Assembly: GCA_045646845.1 (NCBI GenBank)
Contig: JAZRLO010000007.1
Coordinates: 186,001-250,000 of the forward strand
Direction of reading: 5' to 3'
DNA from: HGM04593 sp045646845
GTDB lineage: Bacteria > Bacteroidota > Bacteroidia > Bacteroidales > Bacteroidaceae
DNA length: 64,000 nt
Below, in pieces: positions 7,674 to 15,619 of the stretch. Below the pieces are notes generated by a model. That model saw only the letters and a program-made list of their open reading frames with translations, searched no databases and was not told the DNA's origin. Both the position numbers and the translations under genes were made by a program. The number at the start of each line of letters is the position of its first letter. Position 1 is the first letter of the stretch.

Positions 7674-8498
7674 ATGTGGTTAACTAAATCTTCTGTCGGA
7701 AGAAAGGTTATCATGAGTGTCACTGGTGCCGCTCTTGTTCTTTTCCTTCTCTTCCACATGTCAATGAACCTGGTTGCTATAATCAGCGCCGAAGGTTACA
7801 ACGCTATCTGTGAGTTTTTGGGAGCTAATTGGTATGCATTGGTGGGAACAGCAGGTCTTGCTCTCCTTGTAGTGCTTCACTTTGTTTATGCTTTCATTCT
7901 CACAATGCAGAACAGAAAGGCTCGCGGTAATCAGCGTTATGCTGTTTCCGAGAGACCTAAGGGTGTTTCTTGGGCTTCGCAGAACATGCTTGTCCTCGGT
8001 ATCATTGTAGTTCTTGGTCTCGGTCTCCACCTTGTGAATTTCTGGGCCAACATGCAGTTGCCCGAGGTTCTTCATATGATGGGAGCCGATGTTGACGCGA
8101 ACGTCATGGCACACGTTGCCGACGGTACAGGTCACATTATCACAACTTTCGCCTGCCCGGTTTACGTAGCCCTCTATGTTATCTGGTTGGTTGCTTTGTG
8201 GTTCCACCTTACACACGGTTTCTGGAGTGCGATGCAGACTCTCGGTTTCAACAACAAGGTTTGGCTTGCACGCTGGAAGGCTATCGGCAATGCCATCGTT
8301 ACCTTGATTATCGCAGGTTTCCTTGCTGTTGTTGTTGCCGGTGCAACAGGTATCATCACTCCTGCCGAAAAGGAGTGTCCTGCCAAAGAACACTGTGAGA
8401 AGAAGGCTTGTGCTGCTGAGAAGAAGTGTGACACACCTTGTGCCGACAAGTCATGCGATACTCCCTGCGCTTCAAAGAAGCCTTGCGGTGGCTGTTAA
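7674..8498 (+). CDS. frdC: Fumarate reductase/succinate dehydrogenase cytochrome b subunit with Cys-rich tail
   Basis: Membrane anchor of the quinol:fumarate reductase, carrying haem b and the quinone site. Residues 1-229 look like a normal Bacteroidetes FrdC: start MWLTKSSVGRKVIMSVTGA, five membrane spans, and candidate haem-ligand histidines such as those in LFHMSMN, LHFVYAF, LHLVNFW and FHLTHGFW. The odd part is the last 45 residues (230-274), which hold nine cysteines in a Lys/Ala/Asp background (for example CDTPCADKSCDTPC) and end in CGGC. It is in frame with no sign of a frameshift. The extension could bind metal or be a redox tail; no function can be stated. First gene of frdC-frdA-frdB; frdA follows after 32 bases. 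Confidence 0.93.
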   Translation: MWLTKSSVGRKVIMSVTGAALVLFLLFHMSMNLVAIISAEGYNAICEFLGANWYALVGTAGLALLVVLHFVYAFILTMQNRKARGNQRYAVSERPKGVSWASQNMLVLGIIVVLGLGLHLVNFWANMQLPEVLHMMGADVDANVMAHVADGTGHIITTFACPVYVALYVIWLVALWFHLTHGFWSAMQTLGFNNKVWLARWKAIGNAIVTLIIAGFLAVVVAGATGIITPAEKECPAKEHCEKKACAAEKKCDTPCADKSCDTPCASKKPCGGC

Positions 8499-8530
8499 TA
8501 ACTATTCGTAAATTCTAAAACATAAATATT

Positions 8531-10489
8531 ATGGCTAAAATAAGTTCAGTAAAAGTGGATTCCAAAATCCCTGAAGGCCCATTGGCTGAAAAATGGACTA
8601 ACTACAAGGCACACCAGAAATTGGTGAACCCTGCAAACAAGCGTAAGCTCGACATCATCGTTGTTGGTACCGGCTTGGCAGGTGCATCTGCTGCCGCATC
8701 ACTCGGTGCCATGGGTTTCAATGTGCTTAACTTCTGTATCCAGGATTCTCCACGCCGTGCGCACTCTATCGCTGCACAGGGTGGTATCAATGCTGCGAAG
8801 AACTATCAGAACGACGGTGACTCTGTCTATCGTCTCTTCTACGATACTATCAAGGGTGGTGACTACCGTGCACGCGAGGCTAACGTACACCGTCTTGCCG
8901 AGGTATCGGGTGCCATCATCGACCAGTGCGTTGCACAGTGTGTTCCTTTCGCACGTGAGTACGGCGGTCTTTTGGCTAACCGTTCATTCGGTGGTGCTCA
9001 GGTATCGCGTACATTCTACGCCCGCGGCCAGACCGGTCAGCAGCTTCTTCTCGGTGCATACCCGGCGCTTAACTACCAGGTAAGCCAGGGTACCGTTAAG
9101 GTATATACACGTTACGAGATGCTCGATGTAGTAATCATCGACGGCCGCGCACGCGGTATCATCGCGCGTAACCTTGTAACAGGTAAGGTAGAGCGTTTCG
9201 CTGCACACGCCGTTGTAATAGGTACCGGCGGTTACGGTAACGCATATTTCCTCTCTACAAACGCTATGGGCAGCAACGGTTCTGCGGCTCTCCAATGCTA
9301 CCGTAAGGGCGCATGGTTCGCAAACCCCTGCTACGCACAGATTCACCCCACATGTGTACCTGTTCACGGCGACAAGCAGTCTAAGCTGACACTTATGTCT
9401 GAGTCGCTCCGTAACGACGGTCGCATCTGGGTTCCCAAGAAACTTGAGGATGCAAAGGCTCTCCAGGCCGGCAAGAAACACCCGAACGATATCCCCGACG
9501 AGGACCGTGACTTCTATCTCGAGCGTCGTTATCCGGCATTCGGTAACCTTGTACCGCGCGACGTTGCTTCACGTGCAGCCAAGGAGCGTTGCGACGCAGG
9601 CTATGGTGTAAACAACACCGGTTTGGCTGTCTTCCTCGACTTCAAGTATGCTATCCAGCGTTTGGGTGAGGATGTTGTTCGCCAGCGTTACGGAAACCTC
9701 TTCGACATGTACGAGGAGATTGCCGACACCAACCCGTATAAGGAGCCTATGATGATCTTCCCCGCTATCCACTACACAATGGGTGGTATCTGGGTTGACT
9801 ACGAGTTGCAGACATCTATTCCGGGTCTCTTCGCTATCGGTGAGGCTAACTTCAGCGACCACGGTGCGAACCGTCTTGGTGCATCGGCTCTCATGCAGGG
9901 TCTTGCCGACGGTTACTTTGTTCTTCCTTATACTATACAGAACTACCTCTCAGACCAGATTCAGGTTCCACGTTTCAGCACCGACGCTCCCGAGTTCGTT
10001 GCTGCCGAGAAGGCTGTGAACGACAAGATTGCAAAGCTCATGGCTATCAAGGGTACACGCAGTGTCGATTCTATCCACAAGGAACTTGGTCTTGTAATGT
10101 GGGACAATGTAGGTATGGCACGTACCAAGGAGTCTCTTGAGAAGGCTCTCAAGGAGATTGACCGTGTTGAGAAGATCTTCTGGAGCGAGCTCCGCATCCC
10201 GGGTGAGGCAGATACTCTCAACATTGAGCTCGAGAAGGCACTCCGCTTGCTCGACTTCATTGAGATTGGCCGCTTGATGGCATACGATGCCCTCAACCGC
10301 GAGGAGTCTTGCGGTGGTCACTTCCGTGAGGAGCACCAGACCGAAGAGGGTGAGGCTAAGCGCGACGATGAGAACTTCTCATACGTGGCTTGCTGGAAAT
10401 ATACCGGACAGGGTCAGGAGCCGGAACTCATCAAGGAGGACCTCAACTATCAGTACATCAAGGTACAGCAGCGTAACTACAAAAACTAA
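8531..10489 (+). CDS. frdA: Fumarate reductase/succinate dehydrogenase flavoprotein subunit
   Basis: Catalytic subunit (652 aa) that reduces fumarate to succinate, the terminal step of anaerobic electron transport in Bacteroidales. It has the FAD motif VVGTGLAGASAAASLGAMG near residue 45, the block RRAHSIAAQGGINAAKN whose His normally carries covalent FAD, the substrate-site segments HPTCVPV and HYTMGGIWVD, and the conserved GANRLGASALMQGLADGYF. Codon choice is strongly biased (CGT, AAG, GGT, CTC), unlike neighbouring genes, consistent with high expression. frdB starts 21 bases after its stop. Confidence 0.97.
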   Translation: MAKISSVKVDSKIPEGPLAEKWTNYKAHQKLVNPANKRKLDIIVVGTGLAGASAAASLGAMGFNVLNFCIQDSPRRAHSIAAQGGINAAKNYQNDGDSVYRLFYDTIKGGDYRAREANVHRLAEVSGAIIDQCVAQCVPFAREYGGLLANRSFGGAQVSRTFYARGQTGQQLLLGAYPALNYQVSQGTVKVYTRYEMLDVVIIDGRARGIIARNLVTGKVERFAAHAVVIGTGGYGNAYFLSTNAMGSNGSAALQCYRKGAWFANPCYAQIHPTCVPVHGDKQSKLTLMSESLRNDGRIWVPKKLEDAKALQAGKKHPNDIPDEDRDFYLERRYPAFGNLVPRDVASRAAKERCDAGYGVNNTGLAVFLDFKYAIQRLGEDVVRQRYGNLFDMYEEIADTNPYKEPMMIFPAIHYTMGGIWVDYELQTSIPGLFAIGEANFSDHGANRLGASALMQGLADGYFVLPYTIQNYLSDQIQVPRFSTDAPEFVAAEKAVNDKIAKLMAIKGTRSVDSIHKELGLVMWDNVGMARTKESLEKALKEIDRVEKIFWSELRIPGEADTLNIELEKALRLLDFIEIGRLMAYDALNREESCGGHFREEHQTEEGEAKRDDENFSYVACWKYTGQGQEPELIKEDLNYQYIKVQQRNYKN

Positions 10490-10510
10490 TCATTCCTAAA
10501 TTTGTAAGCA

Positions 10511-11266
10511 ATGGACAAAAATATAAGTTTTACATTGAAGGTATGGCGTCAGAGAGGTCCTAAGGCTAAAGGTGCTTTCGAGACTTATCAGATGAAGGAT
10601 ATTCCGGGCGATACCTCATTCCTCGAGATGCTTGATATTCTTAACGAGCAGTTGGTAAACGAGAACAAGGAACCGGTTGTGTTCGACCACGACTGCCGCG
10701 AGGGTATCTGCGGTATGTGTTCACTCTATGTGAACGGTCACCCTCACGGTCCTGCAACAGGTGCTACAACTTGCCAGTTGTACATGCGCCGTTTCAAGGA
10801 TGGTGATACAATCACAGTAGAGCCCTGGCGTTCAGCCGGCTTCCCTGTAATCCGCGACCTTATGGTCGATCGTACAGCGTTCGACAAGATTCAGCAGGCC
10901 GGCGGTTATGTGTCAATCAACACCGGCGGTATGCCCGATGCCAATGCAATTCCCATTGGCAAGGACATTGCCGAGGAGGCAATGGATGCAGCGGCTTGTA
11001 TCGGTTGTGGTGCCTGCGTAGCGGCTTGTAAGAATGGTTCTGCCATGCTGTTCGTTTCGGCAAAGGTGAGCCAGTTCGCACTCCTTCCCCAGGGTAAGGT
11101 AGAGGCCAAGAAACGCGTTAAGGCAATGGTTGCAAAGATGGACGAACTTGGTTTCGGTAACTGTACCAACACCCGTGCCTGCGAGGCAGAGTGCCCCAAG
11201 TGCGTTTCTATCAGCAACATCGCACGCTTGAACCGCGAGTTCATCAAGGCTAAGCTGAAAGATTGA
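10511..11266 (+). CDS. frdB: Fumarate reductase/succinate dehydrogenase iron-sulfur subunit
   Basis: Electron-transfer subunit (251 aa) passing electrons between the haem-bearing anchor and the flavoprotein. The [2Fe-2S] ligands are in DCREGICGMCSLYVNG and the later ATTCQLY; the second domain has CIGCGACVAACKNG and CEAECPKCVSIS for the [4Fe-4S] and [3Fe-4S] clusters. Same biased codon use as frdA. Last gene of the operon, followed by a terminator at 11288-11320. Confidence 0.97.
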   Translation: MDKNISFTLKVWRQRGPKAKGAFETYQMKDIPGDTSFLEMLDILNEQLVNENKEPVVFDHDCREGICGMCSLYVNGHPHGPATGATTCQLYMRRFKDGDTITVEPWRSAGFPVIRDLMVDRTAFDKIQQAGGYVSINTGGMPDANAIPIGKDIAEEAMDAAACIGCGACVAACKNGSAMLFVSAKVSQFALLPQGKVEAKKRVKAMVAKMDELGFGNCTNTRACEAECPKCVSISNIARLNREFIKAKLKD

Positions 11267-11287
11267 TAAATTCAGTCACAATATTCA

Positions 11288-11320
11288 AGCAAGGCAGCCC
11301 AGGGCTGCCTTGCTGCTTTT
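11288..11320 (+). terminator. Terminator of frdCAB
   Basis: A GC-rich hairpin with AGCAAGGCAGCCC paired to GGGCTGCCTTGCT, followed by TTTT, 21 bases after the frdB stop. The rest of the gap to 11702 holds no convincing gene; see the repeat at 11430-11500. Confidence 0.8.
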
Positions 11321-11429
11321 ATATGATTCTCTTTGTGCAGACAGAAAAGTCTTTAATGCGCACCAATGCTGACCGCGATTATACAAATCCGTTTGTAAAT
11401 TTCCATTGAATCCACGACTCCATTACCGA

Positions 11430-11500
11430 AAAATCTCGAATTATGCGTGATGCTGAGATTCTTCGCTCTGCTCATAATGACAAAACTAAGTTTTGTAATC
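11430..11500. repeat. Intergenic repeat related to the MITE interior
   Basis: The phrase GATTCTTCGCTCTGCTCATA (minus-strand reading TATGAGCAGAGCGAAGAATC) is a variant of the ACTGAGCAAAGCGAAG motif found inside the two MITE-like elements at 7403 and 16688. Here no terminal inverted repeats were found. The surrounding 11321-11702 has a 77-codon minus-strand reading frame (11353-11586) preceded by CAAATATA, but its content looks like repeat-derived sequence, not a protein. Confidence 0.35.
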
Positions 11501-11702
11501 GGCGAGTTCATTAGCGGCTGGTCGCACGAAGCATGGATAAAAATCAAGCCGTGCGGGTCGCTAAGAAATGAACGAGCCAATGACATTGCAAATATAGAAT
11601 GACAGACAAAACGGAAAAATTAAGTCTTTCGCAGTTTGTTTTTTAAAAGGTTTTTAGAGACCCTAAAGACAAAACTGTTATCCCTTGGGCCCCCTCTCTT
11701 TA

Positions 11703-12323
11703 TTATCCCCTAAGCACCAATAATCCTTCGGGGCCCATGTTGAACAGCAGGTCAACGATGCTCAGGTTGGGGATGAAGCCGTGCTTTTGTGCGAATACCT
11801 GGTAGTAGGGCTTTGCTGTGTATCCGGCGATGCTGTCAAGTGCCTTTGGCTCGGCCAAGGGACGCAGGTCGCAGATATTGTCTGCCGTCTCTTCTATCCT
11901 TTCGCCGGGTGCGCTTATCTTTATCTCCCTGTCCAGCCCCAACAGCTCGCACACGACGTTGTGCAGGCGCATGTTAAAGTCCATTAGGAAACCGTCGCGT
12001 TCCTCATAGAAATGGGCGAAATCATCGGCATAATAGTCAAAGAAAGGGCTGTTGCGGTACGCGCTCACAAGTGCGTTCCAATGCTGCTTGCGCCAATTGC
12101 CGTGCTCGCTAATGCGTACATCGCGCATTGAAATCCTCCCCCCATCGTGTACTATAGGTATATTCAGGTCCTGTCTGCCATTACCGGTAGCTATTGTGGC
12201 GCGGCTACGGTATGTCTGTTTTGTAAACGGTGCACTGCCGTCAATCACAAGTGTTGTTCCGTTGTACAGCTTTGCGTACAACGGAACAGGCGACAGGTAT
12301 AAAGGGTGTGAAACTATACGCAC
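11703..12323 (-). CDS. WbqC-like family protein
   Basis: A 206-residue protein that I assign to the WbqC-like family (PF08889), found across Bacteroidetes and in some O-antigen loci; its biochemical role is not established. Fits are the start region PLYLSPVPLYAKLYNG, the block RSRATIATGNGRQDLNIPIVHDG, and the later WRKQHWNALVSAYRNSPFFDYYADDF. The start is a GTG at 12323, 12 bases after the lepB stop, with AAAGAAG as a possible binding site. It is the last gene of a dapB-lepB-wbqC run. Conserved linkage to signal peptidase hints at envelope biogenesis, which is inference. Confidence 0.75.
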   Translation of the reverse strand: MRIVSHPLYLSPVPLYAKLYNGTTLVIDGSAPFTKQTYRSRATIATGNGRQDLNIPIVHDGGRISMRDVRISEHGNWRKQHWNALVSAYRNSPFFDYYADDFAHFYEERDGFLMDFNMRLHNVVCELLGLDREIKISAPGERIEETADNICDLRPLAEPKALDSIAGYTAKPYYQVFAQKHGFIPNLSIVDLLFNMGPEGLLVLRG

Positions 12324-12335
12324 GTTGTGTCTTCT

Positions 12336-13793
12336 TTAATCGAAACTGTTTACTCCGCGGAACATGCGGTTCCAACGTATCTTGCCGTCGAAGAGTCCGT
12401 AATCCTTGTCGAGAGAGAGCCAAATGAAAAGAGCCTCTCCAACTATGTGGTCTTCGGGAACGAATCCCCAATAACGCGAGTCGGCACTATTGTGACGGTT
12501 GTCACCCATCATCCAATAGTAGTCCATCTTGAATGTGTAGCTGTCCGCCTCCTTGCCGTTGATGTAAATTCTGCCGTTTTCATCGACTTCAAGGCTGTTT
12601 CCTTCATATACTGTAATAGGGCGTTCATATACAGCAAGGTTGTCGAGTGTCAGTTTAACGGTCTCGCCTTTCTTTGGAATCCACACCGGGCCGTAGTTGT
12701 CTGCTGTCCATCCGTAGTTGCCGTTGAGGGGGTATATGCCTTCTGTCGTGTTCATCTCCACGACTTCAATCTTCTTGCATAGGCGTGTATTGCTCTTGAA
12801 CCATTCGTAGTTCTCCTTGGTGAGTGGCAGCTCTCCGCTCATGTACAGCATCTGTGCATCGTCGAAACTTATGCCGCGCTCCTTCAAGATGTTCTCGGGT
12901 ATCTGCTGTGTGAGTGTTACCTTGTAGTTGAACTGTGAATTTTTGGGCTGTGGCTGCGGTTTGCCGTCGATGTAAATGACCTTGTCCTTTATCTCAAGTG
13001 TGTTGCCGGGAAGGCCGACACAACGCTTTACGTAGTTCTCCCTGCGGTCAACGGGGCGGTGGAGTATCTCGCCGTACTGTTCGGGGTACGATTCGATATA
13101 CTTGTACCCGTCATCGTAGTGTTTTTTGTAAGTTTCCCTTATTTTCAGTTTGTCATCTCCTGCACTCTCTATCTCATTCTTTCCGCTGTTCAGCTCCTTG
13201 CCGATACCGTAGCACAAGGCGTGGAAGTCTATGATTGCAGGGTTTGTTGTTGCGATGTCTCCGGCAGGGTAGTTGAATACTACAATGTCGTTCATCTTCA
13301 CCTCGTCGAAACCTCCCACGCGCTCGTAGTCCCACTGTATGGCGTCGATATAGCTTTTGCATCCCAGAATGGGCATTGTGTGCTGTGTCAACGGCATGCT
13401 CAGCGGTGTTATGGGCTTGCGCGGTCCATAGTTTATTTTGCTCACGAAGAGGTAGTCTCCTACTTGCAGTGTCTTTTCGAGCGACGATGTGGGGATTACA
13501 TAGTTCTGGAAAAAGTATATGTGCACGAAATATACGGCAATCAAGGCGAAGACAATGGCATCGACCCAGCTCATAATCTTGCGTACGGTCTTGCTCTCGG
13601 ACCTCTTCCACCACTTCCAGTTGATTATATGTGTGGTGTAATTGTCTATGATGAATGGTGTGACAATTATGCCCAACCAGCTCTTTGTCCAAATCAGGAA
13701 CAGGGTGTAAAGCACAAGAATTGTGCTCATTTTGATAATCTCTTTGCTGGTAGGGTTTACCGTTATTGTCTTATTGAATAGTTTGAATTCCAT
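12336..13793 (-). CDS. lepB: Signal peptidase I
   Basis: Inner-membrane serine protease that removes signal peptides from Sec substrates. The 485-residue length is large but typical of Bacteroidetes enzymes, which carry long insertions between conserved boxes. Two hydrophobic stretches precede the catalytic part (about residues 23-50 and 76-97). Box B is IPTSSLEKTLQVGDYLFVSK with the nucleophile Ser at about 103-104; the general-base Lys is K256 in NYVKRCVGLPGNTLEI; box E is MMGDNRHNSADSRYWG near residue 435. It lies 55 bases after dapB and 12 before the WbqC-like gene. Confidence 0.94.
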   Translation of the reverse strand: MEFKLFNKTITVNPTSKEIIKMSTILVLYTLFLIWTKSWLGIIVTPFIIDNYTTHIINWKWWKRSESKTVRKIMSWVDAIVFALIAVYFVHIYFFQNYVIPTSSLEKTLQVGDYLFVSKINYGPRKPITPLSMPLTQHTMPILGCKSYIDAIQWDYERVGGFDEVKMNDIVVFNYPAGDIATTNPAIIDFHALCYGIGKELNSGKNEIESAGDDKLKIRETYKKHYDDGYKYIESYPEQYGEILHRPVDRRENYVKRCVGLPGNTLEIKDKVIYIDGKPQPQPKNSQFNYKVTLTQQIPENILKERGISFDDAQMLYMSGELPLTKENYEWFKSNTRLCKKIEVVEMNTTEGIYPLNGNYGWTADNYGPVWIPKKGETVKLTLDNLAVYERPITVYEGNSLEVDENGRIYINGKEADSYTFKMDYYWMMGDNRHNSADSRYWGFVPEDHIVGEALFIWLSLDKDYGLFDGKIRWNRMFRGVNSFD

Positions 13794-13848
13794 CTTCTGT
13801 TTGTTTTGTGTATGCCCGGTATGGGCTATATACTTTAATTACAGTTTC

Positions 13849-14604
13849 TTAGAACTTGAGCAGGTCGCTCATTCCAAGCATGCCTTCGTGCTCCTTCACA
13901 TACTCGGCTGCAATGACTGCGCCCAAGGCAAAGCCGTTGCGGTTGTGGGCATCGTGAGTGATGGTTATGGTATCTTCGTCAGAACCGTAGGTGATGGTGT
14001 GGATACCCGGTACCTCGCCACGGCGTATTGCATCAATCTTAATCTCGGTAGCCTTTGGAGTATTGCCCTTGGTTATGGTGCCGTCGGGGTTTGTGAGGTC
14101 GCCCATTACCCAGCTGCATTTGTGACTGATATTCTCGAGAATGCCCTCGGCAAGGGTTATTGCCGTGCCGCTGGGCGCATCGAGCTTGTGGATATGATGC
14201 GTCTCTTCAATCTGTACTTTGTAGTTGTCGAAGTTGTTCATTATTCGGGCAAGGTAACGGTTTACCGCTGAAAAGATTGCTACGCCAAGACTGAAATTGC
14301 TCGACCAGAACAGAGTCTTGCCCTCTTTCTCGCATTTCTCGCGCATAATGGCCTCGTTCTCCTGAAACCATCCGGTGCTTCCGCTTACAACCTTCACTCC
14401 GGCTTCCATAGCTTCAAGACAATTGTTCAATGCTACAGAAGGAGCTGTGAACTCAATTGCGACATCGGCACTTGCAAAAGCCTCGCCTTTTATATCTTCG
14501 TGGTTGTCAACGTCTATTATCGATACAATCTCGTGACCTCTCTCAAGGGCAATCTTCTCAATGGTCTTGCCCATCTTTCCATATCCTATAAGTGCTATTT
14601 TCAT
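13849..14604 (-). CDS. dapB: 4-hydroxy-tetrahydrodipicolinate reductase
   Basis: NAD(P)H-dependent enzyme of the diaminopimelate/lysine pathway, supplying the cross-linking residue of peptidoglycan. The protein is 251 aa from the ATG at 14604 (MKIALIGYGKMGKTIE), which places the nucleotide-binding glycine motif at the right distance; an upstream in-frame start would add 13 residues with no family support. The catalytic segment is ETHHIHKLDAPSGTA, with the His pair and the Lys of the active site. A -7 box TATCTTTG lies on the minus strand at 14648-14641. First of dapB-lepB-wbqC, joining cell-wall precursor and secretion genes. Confidence 0.96.
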   Translation of the reverse strand: MKIALIGYGKMGKTIEKIALERGHEIVSIIDVDNHEDIKGEAFASADVAIEFTAPSVALNNCLEAMEAGVKVVSGSTGWFQENEAIMREKCEKEGKTLFWSSNFSLGVAIFSAVNRYLARIMNNFDNYKVQIEETHHIHKLDAPSGTAITLAEGILENISHKCSWVMGDLTNPDGTITKGNTPKATEIKIDAIRRGEVPGIHTITYGSDEDTITITHDAHNRNGFALGAVIAAEYVKEHEGMLGMSDLLKF

Positions 14605-14640
14605 ATTGTTTGAGTGTTGTTTATATTGAATAATCAACTG

Positions 14641-14648
14641 CAAAGATA
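14641..14648 (-). promoter_or_regulatory. Putative -7 box of dapB-lepB-wbqC
   Basis: Minus-strand TATCTTTG is an exact TAnnTTTG match 37 bases before the dapB start. No clear TTTG is seen at the -33 position. Confidence 0.5.
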
Positions 14649-14716
14649 GTTTTTTTTCTTGTATGAGACTTTGCTTAAATAATTTATTGTATATTCGCGA
14701 TGTTTAATAATGTTTA

Positions 14717-14746
14717 ATTGTGTAAATAGATGCCTATGTAAATTTG
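14717..14746 (+). promoter_or_regulatory. Putative promoter reading into the 14.8 kb hairpin
   Basis: ATTG at 14717-14720, an 18-base spacer and TAAATTTG at 14739-14746 resemble the phylum's -33/-7 pair. Start would be near 14753, placing the hairpin at 14775-14918 at the 5' end of the transcript and giving the lipoprotein gene at 15060 a leader of about 300 bases. Confidence 0.4.
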
Positions 14747-14774
14747 GAATTATAGACATAATGATATAAAGCGT

Positions 14775-14918
14775 TATCTTTATTCTTGTTTCTGAAAATC
14801 GCCAATTTTTAATGAAACTACCAAGAGTAAAAGTTAATGCTCATGCCGTTGGCGTGGGCTTTTACTTGATTTGGTAGTACGGTGTTTGGCGATACCTCAG
14901 AAACAAATTAAAGTCATA
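14775..14918. ncRNA. Long imperfect hairpin, candidate structured RNA (6S-like topology)
   Basis: A nested rod-like hairpin. TTGTTTCTGA (14786-14795) pairs with TCAGAAACAA (14897-14906). ATCGCCAA (14798-14805) pairs with TTGGCGAT (14886-14893). After an 11 x 7 internal loop, ACTACCAA (14817-14824) pairs with TTGGTAGT (14871-14878), AGTAAAAG with CTTTTACT (14859-14866), and CTCATGCC with GGCGTGGG around a 3-base tip. Weaker pairing (CTTTA/TAAAG) extends it to about 14775-14918. A closing stem, an open centre and an apical stem is the 6S RNA layout, though this is short for 6S. It could instead be a cis-regulatory leader of the lipoprotein genes. The strand is not certain. Confidence 0.45.
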
Positions 14919-14955
14919 GTCCGCGCTTTTTTATCGTCTTTTTCGGTTGGACTAT
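14916..14955 (+). terminator. Small hairpin after the long hairpin, possible terminator
   Basis: ATAGTCC (14916-14922) pairs with GGACTAT (14949-14955) around a T-rich loop, followed by AACCAATTTGTTTTTAA. It is weak as a terminator, but its position just past the long hairpin suggests a 3' end or attenuator on the plus strand. Confidence 0.3.
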
Positions 14956-15059
14956 AACCAATTTGTTTTTAATGTTATTATGGCGGTTTATCGCTAACTT
15001 CTTATGTCATTTATTGACAACAACTATTTAAACACAAACATTATTAAAATGTAACAACA

Positions 15060-15602
15060 ATGAAAAAGTTAATTTATAATATTTTAGCCTTGGTGTTAGT
15101 TTTGAATTTGGTTTCTTGTGGTATCAGTAAGAAAAGTATTATAGTTCCCAAGGCTGTAAATACTGTGAATAGCGTAACTCTTAATGAGTTGAATCTTGAA
15201 AGAAAGGACTATGAAATTCTGAGAAATGTATCTGCCGAATCAGTTATAAAATGTGAATTCAAGCAGTCTCAAATAAGAATATCAGACGAAAATGAGGAGT
15301 TCACGCTTCGTTACAATGTTGTAAATAACCAGTGGACTTTTGCGGCATATAGCGGTGTGCTTAAACTGGGTTACCTATCGAATGATTATGCTGAATCTGT
15401 ATTTGACAATGGTATAATTCCTGTTGAAGATGTTGCGCGTCGTACAGCAATATATCGTTTGATAAATATAGTTCAGCAGGAGGGCGCTGACGGTGTTATT
15501 GAACCCGTTGTGTCTACAAGCGTAGAGCAGATTGGAAAACGAGATATAGTGTTGAGAGCTGTTGTATCAGCTAAACTTGTGAGACTGAAAGCTAATAAAT
15601 AA
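15060..15602 (+). CDS. Lipoprotein of unknown function
   Basis: A 180-residue predicted lipoprotein: MKKLIYNILALVLVLNLVSC gives a signal peptide with lipobox LVSC at about residue 20. The mature part has the phrase SVTLNELNLERKDYEILRNVSAE and ends in DIVLRAVVSAKLVRLK, recalling small Bacteroidetes lipoproteins that form a compact beta/alpha fold, but I do not assign a family. It is followed after 17 bases by a second lipoprotein, probably in the same operon. Base composition is AT-richer than the core genes around it, and the leader contains the long hairpin at 14775-14918. Confidence 0.75.
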   Translation: MKKLIYNILALVLVLNLVSCGISKKSIIVPKAVNTVNSVTLNELNLERKDYEILRNVSAESVIKCEFKQSQIRISDENEEFTLRYNVVNNQWTFAAYSGVLKLGYLSNDYAESVFDNGIIPVEDVARRTAIYRLINIVQQEGADGVIEPVVSTSVEQIGKRDIVLRAVVSAKLVRLKANK

Positions 15603-15619
15603 TCAAATTCGAAGTACTC

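Noticed and set aside
11353..11586. A 77-codon minus-strand open frame preceded by a CAAATATA (-7 like) box
   Set aside because: Its sequence includes the dispersed TGAGCAGAGCGAAG repeat phrase, has no signal peptide, domain or ribosome-binding site, and no plausible protein composition.
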